Of a stretch of 64,000 nt of DNA, positions 44,842 through 57,190 are shown piece after piece. This DNA is from Collybia mongolica (lineage: Eukaryota; Basidiomycota; Agaricomycetes; Agaricales; Clitocybaceae), in contig JAAXNY010000001.1 in the NCBI GenBank assembly GCA_013420905.1, positions 5,952,001 through 6,016,000 of the forward strand, in the 5' to 3' direction. The first letter of the stretch is position 1. The number at the start of each line of letters is the position of its first letter. Made by a program: the position numbers and the translations under genes. The notes beneath the pieces were generated by a model. That model made no database searches and was not told the origin of the DNA. It saw only the letters and a list, made by a program, of their open reading frames with translations.

Positions 44842-47496
44842 ATGCTCGGCTTTGTAAATTCTGCTCGACGAGCAACATGCACTCGCCAATTTTTTCCAAG
44901 TCGAGCCGTGAGCACACCCCTTGCATCTTGCTTACGCCAGGGTGCACGTAGTATCCATATTCTTAGAAGGAAAACTCCGCAAATACTTGAAACGGCCTCG
45001 TCAACGTCTCAACTTCTCACTTCACCTCGGCCCTCGTTGGCGCGTCGGACCTTTCAACATCTGGCGCCCAAACCGGATTCACCTCCCCCCGCCACAGCGA
45101 CGTCCGTACCTAAGAATATCTCTGAAGACACAAAGGAGCCTACTGCGAAAGAACAGCGTGATAGTGATTGGGGGATAATCACAAAACTACTTGTGAATGT
45201 CTGGCCTAAGAATGATTGGAGGACACGTGGAACAGTCTTGCTGGGTTTCGCCCTGCTCATCTCCGGAAAGGTATGTAAATAATCGACAGATGGAACATGG
45301 AAATGTGATCAACGATTGCGTTTCAGGTCTTGAATGTTCAAGTTCCTCTGATATTCAAAAACATAATCGACTCCCTGAATGTGGACATAACAGCGAGTTC
45401 GACCGTTTGGGTGGTTGTAGGGAGCCTGGTTCTGGGGTGTACGTGCCTATTATCACTACGTCCGATTCTTTAGGCTGATATACTTCACTAGATGGAGCTG
45501 CGCGTATCGGTGCAACCGTTTTCGGGGAAATGCTCAATGCAGTATTTGCTAATATTGGACAACGTGCAATACGGAAGGTCGCAAGGCAAACGTTTGAGCA
45601 TCTTTTAAACTTGGACCTGCGATTCCACCTGTCACGGCAAACTGGAGGATTGACGCGTGCGATTGACCGTGGAACGAAGTTTGTTCTCTCTCGTCACTCA
45701 AGGAATCGGTAATTTATGGGTCGTAGGGGCATTACCTTTCTACTTCAGGCAATCATCTTTCGTATAGTCCCCACAGCGCTTGAAATCACTATGGTTTGCG
45801 GTATTCTGGTGTGTTGCGAGTTATTTTCGGGCTTATTGATTATGACCCTACACTCCGTAGACATACAAATTTGGCTGGGACTTCGCTGCAATCACGGCGG
45901 TGGCAATGGCGGCATACACATGGTTTACCGTCAGGACGACTTCGTGGCGGTGAGATTCAAGATCTGTTGTCGTGTATACCTTGATTCACATTCTACCCGT
46001 AGGACTCGATTCCGTCGTGAGGCCAACAAAGCGGACAATAAGGCCGCGACAGTTGCTGTTGACTCCTTGATCAATTTTGAGGCCGTGAAGGTGAAGTTGG
46101 ACAAGATGTACCCAATTTGAACGGCATCACTGATTTCATCCTAGTAGCATTTCAACAATGAGCGATATGAAATCGCTCAGTACGATAAGCATCTTGCACA
46201 GTACGAAAAATCATCAGTGAAGATCACGACTTCCCTATCGTACTTGAATTCGGGTCAGAATGTCATATTCTCGACCGCATTAACGGCTGCTATGTTCTTA
46301 GCAGCGCAGGGGGTTATTAATGGTGTGTTGGTGTAATGCATCTTGGGATGTGGACTTACATGCTACACAGGCACGATGACGGTCGGAGACCTGGTCATGG
46401 TTAATCAGCTGATCTTCCAATTGTCATTGCCACTCAACTTCCTAGGGACAATATATCGAGAGATGCGGCAGAACTTGTTGGACATGGAGGTTTTGTTCAA
46501 GTTAGTGGAAGAAAACCCGCCTCCCAAGGTTTGCTTGTGCCCCATGACCCACGTATCTTTCTATTCTGATGGTGTGACAGGACAAGCCTAATGCTCTGCC
46601 TCTCAATTTCAAAGGTGGCTCGATTCGATTCGAAAACGTCAACTTTGGATATCACGCCGACCGACCCATCTTCCGAAACCTCTCTTTTACTGTCCCCGCT
46701 GGAAAGAAAGTTGCCATTGTTGGGCCGTCTGGGTGTGGGAAATCCACTGTTTTCCGGCTCCTGTACCGTTTCTATGACCCCGAGTCGGGGCGGATCTTCA
46801 TTGATGGACAAGATATCCACGATTTGAAGATGGATAGTCTCAGGAGGAACATTGGAGTGGTACCTCAGGACACGCCGTTGTTCCATTCTAATATCATACA
46901 TAACATTAGGTATGGTAGGTTGGACGCCACCGACGACGAGGTGATAGCTGCAGCTATCAAAGCCAATGTTCATGACACGGTCATGAAATTGCCCGATGGA
47001 TATGAGACCCAAGTCGGGGAACGGGGTTTGATGATCAGCGGGGGAGAGAAGCAGCGGCTCGCTGTCGCCCGTGTTCTACTCAAAGACCCGCCAATCCTGT
47101 TCTTCGATGAAGCCGTTCGTATTTTGAACTTATTCCTTGTGACGTGGTTCTGAAATAACATGATAGACGTCCGCGTTAGATGCTCATACGGAATCTGAGT
47201 TGATGCGGAATATCAACAATACCCTCCTCGACAAAGCACGGACAAGCATATTCATTGCACATCGTCTGAAAACTGTCGTCGAATCTGGTGTGCTACCTTT
47301 CTTCCTAGGGAGTTGTCTGGGATAATGATTTGTGTTTCCCTCAGACCTTATAATTGTGATGAAGGATGGTCAGGTCGTCGAGGAGGGGACTCATGATGAG
47401 CTGCTACGGCTAGGCGGTTTGTATTCCAGCATGTGGCAACAGCAAGCATCGTTAGAGGGGCTCAAAGAGGACTTGCCATCGGATTTGACCGCATAG
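44842..47496 (+). CDS. ATM1: Atm1-type mitochondrial ABC half-transporter (Fe-S export)
   Basis: Multi-exon gene, ATG at 44842, TAG at 47494-47496. The N-terminus is a mitochondrial presequence ([22 protein letters not shown].., many Arg/Ser, no acids). The transmembrane domain follows ([40 protein letters not shown]-like helices, [17 protein letters not shown]). Then comes the nucleotide-binding domain: Walker A GPSGCGKS, signature [19 protein letters not shown], Walker [15 protein letters not shown] (split by an intron after DEA) and the H-loop IAHRL. Introns of 50-60 nt remove the apparent stops (for example within [15 protein letters not shown]). The half-size length and motif set match Atm1/ABCB7, which exports a glutathione-linked sulfur compound from the matrix for cytosolic Fe-S proteins. 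It is convergent with PGS1 at a gap of 185 bp. Confidence 0.88.
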
Positions 47497-47681
47497 TGAG
47501 CATGTACTTTTTCACGACCCATGTGCTCCTATCCGCCTATAGCAGCTCTATTATCATTAATCCAAATAAGTAATTAGCGAATACTCTGGGATGCGGATGA
47601 AGGATGTTGGGTTTCGCTTCAGATATTCCTACTGTATTAAGATAGTTATACATCAAACCACCACCTCCTACACTTCCATTC

Positions 47682-49536
47682 TCACAACATGCCCTTCACG
47701 ATTCGCACGATGACTTTAGTCCAAAATCGAACTTTGCGCCGTCCGCCCTGCCAATTGACTGCATGGGCTCTCAGGTTGTTTATTTCAGCTAAAAGCTTAT
47801 GGCGTAACGATAGGGCAGCAGATAACACTGGTGACCCTGATTCGACTTGGTCATTAGACAATTTTGTATTTTCAGTTCCCTCTTGCTCCGAAGGAATGAC
47901 CATGATAAAGGATAGTTCAGTGTCAATGTGGGCAGAACGCGAATTGAGATTCGTAGAGCCGAAAAGGGTAAGAACTGGAGGGGAAGAGGAGGTTGGTGAA
48001 ACCCATATTCCTGATTGGAATTAGTGAGTTCGTCAAGGGCTAAGTGATAAGATGGAGGACAAACCTTTCGCATGGTATGTCCACCCGGGCTTTTCCCATT
48101 CACTGAGGTGGACACCGGTCGTGTCGTTTTGTTTGGCGGACGGGTGCCATTTCCTCCCTGCAAGTTTCACAGCTTTCATGAATCTTTGTTCCAAGAGAGT
48201 ATAACCCTCGGGTATACGGCCCGAAATACCCCGGGAGCCAAAAAAGCCATTTGCCTAGATCCAGAACAAATGAGTAAGCTTGACGATGGACAAAGGTTAG
48301 AACAAGTGTGTACCTTGGGGCTAGCTGCGACAATTCGCGTTTTCACGTCGCTTGCGAGTATGAGGTCTTGGTATGGTTCGTATAATCCAAAATACCCGCT
48401 AGTTAGGTCCACGAGAGGCTTTGTCTTTTCAGGCGGTTTCTGAGACGATTGAGAGTTGAGATGGTGGAAGAGAAGCCATAAAGCAGTTTCTTCCTCTCGG
48501 ATGTTAAACTGCCCGGCTTGAATAATTGGGAAAATAACAACGCCATCCGACTCGGCAGACTCAGATTGTCGGCGAGATGTCTGGAATGCGGAAATCGCGG
48601 CCTCGGCCTTCTGATGTATGTAATGGGGATGTGTATCAGGGTCTGGCCATTGCAGTGTGTAATCTTCTTGCTGGTATGAATAAGTCGAAGATGTTGTTGT
48701 TGAGGGCAACAGCTTGTATGAGAAGGTTGACACGGTCTGTAAAAAGTCAAAGCAATACTGAGTGAGACGAGTTTGAGCTGTGAAATGTATGTATCGATCC
48801 TGGCGGTTTTTGAAGTACGATTCATTAAGATTAGCCCTGCAAAAAATGTCAGCAAATAGAGTATATGTTCGAGACTGCACGCACCCACTAATCATGACCT
48901 CGTCATCCACACCATATATCTTCGCATGCCACGTTCCCCACCCTTCGTTAAATCGTGGGGGAACCAGTTTTGCAAGAATGCCTCGTAAGCTGGGGCTGCG
49001 AAATAACGAAACATGTACGCGTGTTGGAAATGCACGGATAAGGGGTAGAAGTAGTTTGGCTGTCGATGAGGCACCGGGCCGTGTCGAACGGTTTAAATCT
49101 AGGTGCATATGTAATTGCAATGACGACTTTTTCGACAGCTCTTCGGTAAGAGTATTTATCTGAGGGTAGAATGAACCACGGAGACGAATTTAAGCTGAAG
49201 ATACACATACAAGTTCAGTTTCGGCTGAGCCAATGTAAAGCGATGAGATGAATATACGGCTCTCCGCCCGTCTCACCATGTCCTAGGTTTTTCGTTAATT
49301 TAACATGAGACCAAAATATTGGTTCATACCAGGAGGAGAGTATAGAACTCGCGTGGTTCAGATAGGATAGATATATTGTTCGGTGAAATCGAGAAAGCTG
49401 GGTATCTTTGCAACAGGTTGGAGGTGAGGTTGCGGACCGTTGGATCTACTTTCATAGTTGAAATGCATCGTAACCGTCGTCGGCTTGAGCCTCGCAAATG
49501 GGTCAATAGCGTTCGTCGTGTAATGCTGAGTAGCAT
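47682..49536 (-). CDS. PGS1: CDP-diacylglycerol-glycerol-3-phosphate 3-phosphatidyltransferase (PGP synthase)
   Basis: Multi-exon gene of the phospholipase-D superfamily. The ATG at 49534-49536 gives an Arg-rich, acid-free mitochondrial presequence (MLLSITRRTLLTHLRGSSRR). Upstream ATGs at 49624 and 49663 are in a frame that does not lead into the conserved exons. Then come YPAFSISPNNISILSEP, AESRIFISSLYIGSAETEL and HLDLNRSTRPGASSTAKLL. The first HKD motif is WHAKIYGVDDEVMISGANLN and the second is WTYHAKGIWVSP with FGSTNLNSRS. The order is that of Pgs1, which makes phosphatidylglycerophosphate, the committed step to cardiolipin in the inner membrane. The last exon ends at 47682. Introns of about 50 nt interrupt the motifs, for example between ISG and ANLN. 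Together with Atm1 it forms a convergent pair of mitochondrial genes. Confidence 0.88.
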
Positions 49537-49800
49537 TTCGAGAAGGAGAGGTAACCTGGAATTTTGGAAAATCACGTGATGACTTCCAAATTCTAAGCGC
49601 CTCGCTTCCGAGTTTAGCCGACATCGTTCTCGGCTTTACTCTCTCATCGTCTTCCAAACCCACAACAAACCTGACTAGTTTTCTAAAGTCCTACACAATG
49701 TCCACTGAAGCAGCATATAGGTGGCCACTGCGAGTGCACCTGGTCAAAAGGCCCTCGAAGAGACTGATATAAGTTTCTTTACATCCTATCCTACCGCAGA

Positions 49801-51087
49801 TTGCATAATCTTGCCATCTACTGTAATTGTATAAATGGATATCCTCATAGATCGCTTCTTGCGCTTGGGAAAGGTAACACCACTAAGGTTGGCCTCGATG
49901 CTCAGGCACTTTGCGGAGCATCAGTTTATACTGTTATCAGTTCATTCAGACGCTTTGGGGGCTCTGTTGTTAGGTATAAGGCTCTCGCCACTGTCCAGGT
50001 CAGATGCTGTCCTTTAGTCCTAGGCTATATTGTTGAATTTCACAATTTAACTCAAACATGACTTCAACACCCCTGCCTTTTCTTCTGTTCAGCTCACTGC
50101 CATTTTTCTTTCTAGTGTTATTGGTCTTGCCTCTATCTGTTGCTCATTGCTCTGTTACTAAGGCTCACATCGCTTTTCCTGCATGGTTTACAAATGTGCA
50201 GCAAGACCATTTGATCTGTGCACCCAAGATGACTGGCTTAACCTGTGTTGGAATTATAACTGAGGCAACTACTTCCTTGATAAATGCGCTCTGGCTCACC
50301 AAGCTCATCTTAGTCCTGTGGATCAGTATATTGTACTAGTTGATATTAGGTATGCTGGGAGCACTGTCTCAATCACTACTTTTGGGGGCCATCTCATTGA
50401 TCTGGCTTTGTTTGACTACTTGGAAAAGGCAATTATGAATTCAGACCAGGTTACTATCTTTGGGGATTTCCAGGCATCAGGAGAGTTACTTGCTGATTGT
50501 CAAAAGATAAAAGAGGCTATTTGTCTATCTGAGGACATATCTGAGGCTGTTTATCTTAGTGCTCCTTTTGTCCAGGTTTCTATTACAAGAGAGGGCCAGG
50601 AGAACCTTATAGGGCCCATGAACCAGATTTCTACTCTGGCTTTGAAATCCTTAGCTTCAGTTGGCATTACCTCAGATCAAGTACATGAAGTGGTACTCCT
50701 AGGTGGTTATTCTAGATTTTCTGCTATTAAGAAGGAAATCACTGGTGTTCTTCCTAGGGGAACCTCTATAAACTTAGCTTGCCAACAGTAATAGCCAGAG
50801 GTGCTATATATATATGTAACTTATTCAATAACCCTGATTATTGTGACTTCAATGAAGAGGTCCTTTTTGACCTGCTAACTGGTCAAGGCAAGATATCTCC
50901 ATGGAAAGAACTAGTGGAGCAAGTATTAGAAATACAAGTTATCAAGCAAATGCCCAAACTGGACTATTCAACTCTGGAAAGACAGTACACATTTGTTATA
51001 AGTCTTCATTCTGTAAAAGATATCCTGCTGCAAAACACATCTGCTTTTCAGCCTGTTGACCATGAACTTCACTTTGTAAGGGTGTAA
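49801..51087 (+). pseudogene. decayed Hsp70-family gene (Ssz1-like)
   Basis: Hsp70 motifs appear in order but in shifting frames with stops. IAFPAWFTNVQQ (Hsp70 PAYFNDAQR region) and GLTCVGIITEATTSLI (NEPTAAAI region) come first. FGGHLIDLALFDYLEK (GGEDFD region) and DQVHEVVLLGGYSRF (EVVLVGGSTRIP region) follow. Then there is degraded C-terminal sequence with a stop at about 50791. No intron signals are visible, which would fit either a processed copy or a very eroded gene. TG/CA is enriched and CG is rare. The order and the second motif recall the ribosome-associated Ssz1 subgroup, but the copy is too worn to be sure. Confidence 0.6.
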
Positions 51088-52838
51088 GGGGCAGCATTGC
51101 CACAAGTGCTATCCAAGGGAGGGTGATGTGCACAGCAAAGTCAACTGTGTAGGGAAGGGGGCACTTGGGACACAGGCAGCTTAGCCACATGAAGGGGACC
51201 TGGACCTAAGGTATTGCAAAGGTTCAGACCCCAAAGAGCAAGCACCAATTATATATGGTACATCAGTGGGTAAACTATGGAAGTACATCAGAAGCCAATA
51301 TAGGCCCACTTGGGCATGCAATGGTGCACTGGTAAGGTGCTGGTAAGGAGTTATATAATATCTATGAAAGGGGTAAGGGACAGGATCACACAGTTAGTAG
51401 AATTACACTGAGGTCAGGTGTATAGCAGCATATGAGTACATATGATAATGTGAGGTTAGTCCAAGTGATTAGATGGGGGCAAACTAGCACTCCTCTTACA
51501 AAGGGGTCACATTGCACCAACTGCCCAGAGGGGAGAGCAATATGAATGGTGAACTCAGATATACAGGGAATGGGGTACCTGAGGCCTAAGCAGGCTTCAT
51601 TGCAAGGGGGGGATCTGGGCCTAGTGTATTGCAAAGGTGCTGTCCACAATTGGACATCCCCATCTATATATGTATATTTTTTTTTTGTCATATAATAATA
51701 TTAAGCACATGTGGGTTTGACCCAGCTACATGCGGGCAGAAACACCTATTACCACTAAGTAATCTGTAATGGGCCATCAGGGTGGAGCTGTACACTAAGT
51801 TGCTCTCCAGGTCATATTATGGGTCTAGACTGAGGATACCTGTAGTCCAATGGTATTGTACTGTACCATGTCTGAACCTCCCAATGCCTTAAAGGTTTGC
51901 CTTTGCTTGTCAGGGCATGGTCCCCTCCCTTCACATTGGTACCCCATTCCACTCCCCTCCTGGTATTTTTAGGTCACCCTGGAAACCCATTACTCCCCCC
52001 CAGTGTCAAAGATAAATGTCCAATCTAAATGAACAACCCATACCTCAAACCTGCTCCCCCTCTCCTGAATCCCCCTATTACTTGCCCCCCTGTTCCACAC
52101 TGCTCTCCCAAGGCAATGACCCCCCTCAAAAATGAGGCCGCCAAATCCCACCATTGGATGATAACCTGGCATTCTCCCCAAGAGGTGTGCTCTGTGCAGG
52201 GACAGTAGCTGATCGGGGGCCAGACCCCTTCCTCCTTTTGTATTTGGGTGTAGTGGTTAAGCGAGTATGAATAAATTGTCAAAAATGTTGGCAGTGACGC
52301 TCCCTCAGGATCTGCACAAAGCAGAGTACAAGAGTTGTGGTGTCCTCATGTGGCCTGGTAGTTGATGAGGTGGATGTGAATGGATTAGTGAAGCCCCCAG
52401 TACAGGCAAGACAAGATGACCCTGCAGATAGTCAGGATCAGCTCCGATAAGTTAGAAATTTGGATATGGTGTAAAAGGATAGTGGCCCAGGCCAAAAGAA
52501 TGGTCTGATGAAAGGCAATGTCAATTAGGGATAAGGTGTTAGGTAGTTTAGGGATGACCTAGTGCAGGAGGGATGAATTCCCATGGTTGGATGGTGGTGG
52601 TAAGGGGTCAAGAAGTGTTGCATCCCCATCTATATAGGTATACCAGGAAATACTATGGAGATATGTCAGAAACCTATATCAGCCTGCTAGGGCTATGCAA
52701 GTTACAGATGTAAACCATCAGTAAGTAGTAAACTAATGTCTGATAAAGGGGTAAGGAGGGTGTCACAGGTAGATAGGGTTATGCTGAGGTATCTTGAGGT
52801 ATACAGCAGCATATGATTAGGTATATGATGAGGCAAGG
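51088..52838. repeat. AT-rich block of diverged direct repeats
   Basis: Segments about 51240-51470 and 52610-52840 are diverged direct copies (atatgg, cagaag..ccaatat, gataatgtgagg; ending gtatacagcagcatatga). A second pair is about 51120-51240 and 51525-51650, sharing the words caggcttca and gtattgcaaagg. CG is very rare. No coding sequence. It looks like nested remains of non-coding mobile elements. Confidence 0.5.
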
Positions 52839-52840
52839 TA

Positions 52841-54448
52841 CAGTGGCTCAAAAAACTGCCCCAATGTTTGTACATTTTTGAAAGATCAATATGGTATGAA
52901 GTGCTGACATAAGCAGGGGACCTGGGGTAATTATGTAAGATACTATGACATCGTGGCTTTCCAATGGACCCTGGATCATGTGATTTGGATCAAAACCCAT
53001 TAAGCTATAGGCCAAACAAAATGATTACTCATTGGGGCAGTTTTTTGACCCTCTATTAATTTTCTATCTAATACTTTGTATGACCACCTTTTGCCTTTAT
53101 AACTGCTTGTATCCGCCTGGGCATACTTTCTATCAGGTTTTGGCATACCTCTGGTGGAATTTCACCCCACTCTTCAGCCAATCTATCCCACAACTCATGT
53201 ACTCCTTTGGGTGGTGTCGGATATTCTTTAAGACGGCGCTTGAGATGTTCCCAAAGGTGTTCTATTGGATTCATGTCAGGGGATTGGGCAGGCCAGCCAA
53301 GGACTTGAATGTTGTTGTCTTCAAACCACTGTGTGGCCAGTCCAGATGTGTGTTTGGGGTCGTTATCTTGCTGAAAGTAGCGCTCGCCATCCACCATTTC
53401 CAACTTCTCAAAACTTTCCTGAACTCCACTCTCCAAAATTTCACAGTATTGAACCTTGTCCATGTTCCCCTCCACCTCTATGAGCTTTCCCACTCCATTC
53501 CACCCCATACAACCCCATACCATGAGGTTTCCTCCTCCTCCATGTTTGACAGTAGGTGATGTTGTTCTATCAGATGGTGGTTCTCCCCTTTGTTTCCAGA
53601 CATAAACCTTTCCATCTGACCCAATCCTATTGATTTTGGTCTCATCTGTCCATAGAACCCTTTTCCAGTCCTCCACAGTCCAGCTTTCATGATATTTTGC
53701 AAACTGGAGACGCCGGATGCGATGGGCTCGTTTGAGAAGAGGAGCTTTCCTCTTTGTAGCAGCATAAAATTGATTTTCCTTGAGTGCATTTCTGACTGTC
53801 TGGGGTGTGACAGGATTGGGGATGATGCCATTGATGAATTGGGTAGCCTGAACTGCATTATCAAGCTTCCCTGACTTGATTTGATGAATAATTGACTGTT
53901 TGTCACGAACAGACAGCTTGGAGGGGCGGCCACCAAGGTTGTTTTCTTTGTTTCCATCCACATCTTTGCTGATCCTACTGATGGTACCCTTCCCTAGACC
54001 AGTTTTCTCCTTGATTTGACGCTGAGAATAGCCCTCATTGAGGAGAGAAACAACAGTATTGTGCTGAGCAGTAGAAATGGCTTTCATGATGGTGGTAAGA
54101 GGTCAAGAAGATGATTGAACCAATTCCAACATGTCAAATTGATACAAATAAAGTCACATGACATTGTTTATTCTTCCCACAGTCCATAATGTTCTTGCAT
54201 TGGATCATAAATGCCAGAATAATGGAAAATAAGATAAGGGTCAAAAAACTGCCCCAATAAGTAACCATTTTGTTTGGCTTATAGCTTAATGGATATTGAT
54301 CCAAATCACATGATCCAGGGTCCATTGGAAAGCCACGATGTCATAGTATCTTACATAATTACCCCAGGTCCCCTGCTTATGTCAGCACTTCATACCATAT
54401 TGATCTTTCAAAAATGTACAAACATTGGGGCAGTTTTTTGAGCCACTG
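52841..54448. mobile_element. complete Tc1/mariner-family transposon, TA target duplication
   Basis: TA at 52839-52840 and 54449-54450 flank an element of 1608 bp. Terminal inverted repeats of about 211 bp (52841-53051 and 54238-54448) differ at only a few positions. Outer ends read cagtggctcaaaaaactgcc. The inner end of each repeat carries an inverted relative of the outer end (ggggcagttttttgaccc at 53034-53051), so each arm has binding-site-like sequences at both its ends. It encodes one intact transposase on the minus strand. It sits inside the CpG-poor repeat block. Confidence 0.9.
53068..54087 (-). CDS. Tc1/mariner transposase (DDE, intact)
   Basis: 339 residues without interruption from the ATG at 54085-54087. 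An N-terminal paired helix-turn-helix DNA-binding region (residues about 1-110: YSQRQIKEKTGLGKGTISRISK, later LSVRDKQSIIHQIKSG) is followed by the DDE catalytic domain. The first Asp is in RVLWTDETKIN, the second in RYFQQDNDPKHTS and the Glu in SPDMNPIEHLWEHLKRRL. Spacing of the last two is about 34 residues, the Tc1 (DD34E) class. The GRPSKLS linker and the WxxxK..PQSPDxNPIE-type block are typical. The enzyme cuts at the inverted repeats and inserts at TA. The intact frame and well-matched TIRs suggest recent activity, in clear contrast to the decay around it. Confidence 0.92.
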   Translation of the reverse strand: MKAISTAQHNTVVSLLNEGYSQRQIKEKTGLGKGTISRISKDVDGNKENNLGGRPSKLSVRDKQSIIHQIKSGKLDNAVQATQFINGIIPNPVTPQTVRNALKENQFYAATKRKAPLLKRAHRIRRLQFAKYHESWTVEDWKRVLWTDETKINRIGSDGKVYVWKQRGEPPSDRTTSPTVKHGGGGNLMVWGCMGWNGVGKLIEVEGNMDKVQYCEILESGVQESFEKLEMVDGERYFQQDNDPKHTSGLATQWFEDNNIQVLGWPAQSPDMNPIEHLWEHLKRRLKEYPTPPKGVHELWDRLAEEWGEIPPEVCQNLIESMPRRIQAVIKAKGGHTKY

Positions 54449-54663
54449 TAAATATTGGCAAACATACCTTATGCAATAAACTGTACAGTTGCAGTTGCAA
54501 AAGTCCGATTTGAATTGTAACAATTGCCAGTGAAAAAGCCGCGGCTTAGGCCATGGCTCCAGGCTTTGAAAACTCCAAGCCTGAGCCATGAGCCCTTCAG
54601 AGCCTGCCGCATGGCTCAGGGAGGCTCGGCTTCTGCAGGCTTGACCCTGGCCGGCTTGCAGCT

Positions 54664-57190
54664 TTGAGCCAAGCTGTGCACATCACTAATTACAAGAATA
54701 GAGCCAAATGTCTAAATAATTTCAGTCACCTAGTACACCTAAGCTATAACAATGGACATAAAATAGAGGCTTTGAACCTGGCTTTTTCAATACAGAGAAG
54801 AGCTTTAGACTTGATCCCTGACAGTGAAAAAACCCAAACCCACATTTTTGCATGTATTTGGATTGACATTGGAGTCTTGTTTTGATAAGTTATCAAATAT
54901 TGCAGACCTGAAAGAGGCAGTTTCTATTCTTGAATAGACTGTAAATATAGCTTCTCCTGCTGATAGTCAAAAACCTGCATACTTCTTCAACTTTGGTGTT
55001 GCTTTGAGAAGATTGTTTGACCAGCTTGGAAACATACATAAACCTGAGAACTCAATCTTGTACCAATATATGGCAGTTGACTTAGCTTCTGATGATAATG
55101 TACAGAAGTCTATATGAACAAGAGAGTCTATCTGTACAATACAGGGTTAGCTTTTATAACAAGCTTTGACTTCACTAACAACATTCAAGACCTTGGAATG
55201 TCAATTCTTCAACAAAAAGCATTACTACAAATGTCACTATCTGAGGACTCTTTGAAGATACAAAAACTTGCAATATTTGGAAAAGATTCTTTGAGGCAAC
55301 AGGCAAATTATTGGAAGAATTTATCTGGAATTGAAAATGCACTTGCCTTTATCCAATAGTCTTCAGAATTGATGACTGACAATCATCCAGAGAAAATCAA
55401 AACACTTCTCATACAAAATCAAGCTTATGAAAACATTTTTGAAAACAATGGAGATAAAGAACTTTTACAAAAATCCACTAAACTCCAATCTAGTCCACCT
55501 TCAAACCACTTTACAGCTACTTTGAGATGGATTTCACATGTACTAAAATATAACAGAAGCCCTTGCATGGAGACTTATACTTGTGTACTCAAACTTCTGT
55601 CACACTTGGCCTGGCTTGGGCTCAGTATTGAGGCACAATTTGAGAGACTTTATATTATACAGTCACTTGTGTCAGATGCTGCAGCAACTGCTTTAAGCTC
55701 TGGACACATTGATTTGGCACTGGAATGGATAGAGAGTGGTTATTTGGTGGTCTGGGATCAGGTCTTGCAGCTTAGGCAGCCTCTTGAGCATTTGAAAGAA
55801 GTTGATCCAACTTTAGCTGAGAAGATTGAAAAGTCTTCAATAGACCTTAGCCACCACCAGGCGTATCATGCTTCTTACTTCACAGACAAAGGACTTCAAG
55901 CAGCATCTTCATATGAAAAAAGTATTGGAATTCAGCACAGATTGGCTAAATCTTGGGCAGGTTTGCTGAAGGAAGCTCAAGAAACTCCAGAGTTCAAGCA
56001 TTTTTATGGAAATAAGTCAAGCCTCATACTTAAGGAAGCTGCAAACCATGGACCTGTTGTGATCCTAAATGCAAGCAAACTCCAATGTGATGCAATCATA
56101 ATTGCTCACCATCACTTCCTCTACCAATCACAGATATGGAGGACCTGTAAAGAAACATATGCAAAATATAGATGATTTGTTCAGATATGTACTGGAAGAA
56201 CTCTGGAATACAGTGGTTGAGCCAATTTTTTAAATCTACTTCAGTTGAACTCACAAGTAGAAGGTTTTTCCTCCAGACTTTATCCTACACTCACAAAACC
56301 TTCAATGCAGTCAAGCACATCAGATAGTCCACACATATGATGGTGCCCAGCTTCACAGTTTGCATTCCTCCCAATCCATGCTGCAGGCATCTATGGCAGG
56401 TCTGGAACTACTACAGTCACACTAGCAGATCATGCTGTATTACACCCCTAATTTGGGTGCTCTTCTCAGGGCCAGGCAAAAAGCTTATGAAACCAGATCT
56501 CCCAGATTTTTGGCAGTAGCTCAAGTATACACCCCAGAACAATGCCCATTGCTTGGTGTAAATCATAAACTTGCTCTGATGAATGAAAATGCACCACAAC
56601 CATTTGAAGTGATTGATGGACCTGAAGCAACAGTACAAAGTGTCCTGGCAGCCATGAGGAACTTTTCTTGGGTCTATTTTTCATGCCATGGAGAACAGGA
56701 CATGGATATCCCTACAATGAGTGGGTTACACCTTCATGATGGAGTTTTGAGCTTCAGGAAAATTATTCATGAATCTCTGCCAGATGCAGAGTTTGCATTT
56801 TTATCTGCATGCCAAACAGTATCTGGTGACCATGCACAGCCTGATGAGGCATCACATTTGGCAGGAGGGACAATGCCAGCAGGCTTTCAAAGTGTAATTG
56901 CCACAATGTGGTCAGTTACATCAGTGTTTATACAAATTTCTTTTCGTGCTTGTACAAGTCCAAAAAGTGTGCAAACAAACAGCTGAAAAGCTATGTCTGA
57001 ATTTCAACAAGTTCTCAATGCAAATTTGTTTGAAATTTATTGCTTCTCCAGTAGTGTGCTTAACAACATGTTGACTGGTCTCAGGATATCCCCACAGCCT
57101 TCACCTACATGTTTCCAAGCACAGAACATGTGCTGTGTTTACACACCATCACCGTCGCCATCACAGATGGTGACAATGTAATTCAGAACT
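54664..57190 (+). pseudogene. decayed TPR-CHAT (caspase-like) protein gene
   Basis: Degraded TPR-like units occur first (SHLVHLSYNNGHKIEALNLAF.., later FNFGVALRRLFDQLGN). A linker follows that is well kept in one frame from 55369 to 56175 (SGHIDLALEWIESGYLVVWDQ, QHRLAKSWAGLLKEAQ, GPVVILNASKLQCDAI). The CHAT protease domain lies at 56432-56986. Its catalytic pair is still visible: His in YFSCHGEQD (codon 56687-56689) and Cys in FLSACQTVSGD (codon 56810-56812). Several stops and frame changes separate these parts, so no full product is possible. Basidiomycete TPR-CHAT proteins form large families, and related proteins elsewhere work as triggered proteases in cell death. CG dinucleotides are scarce throughout, which fits mutation of methylated cytosine. 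Confidence 0.7.
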
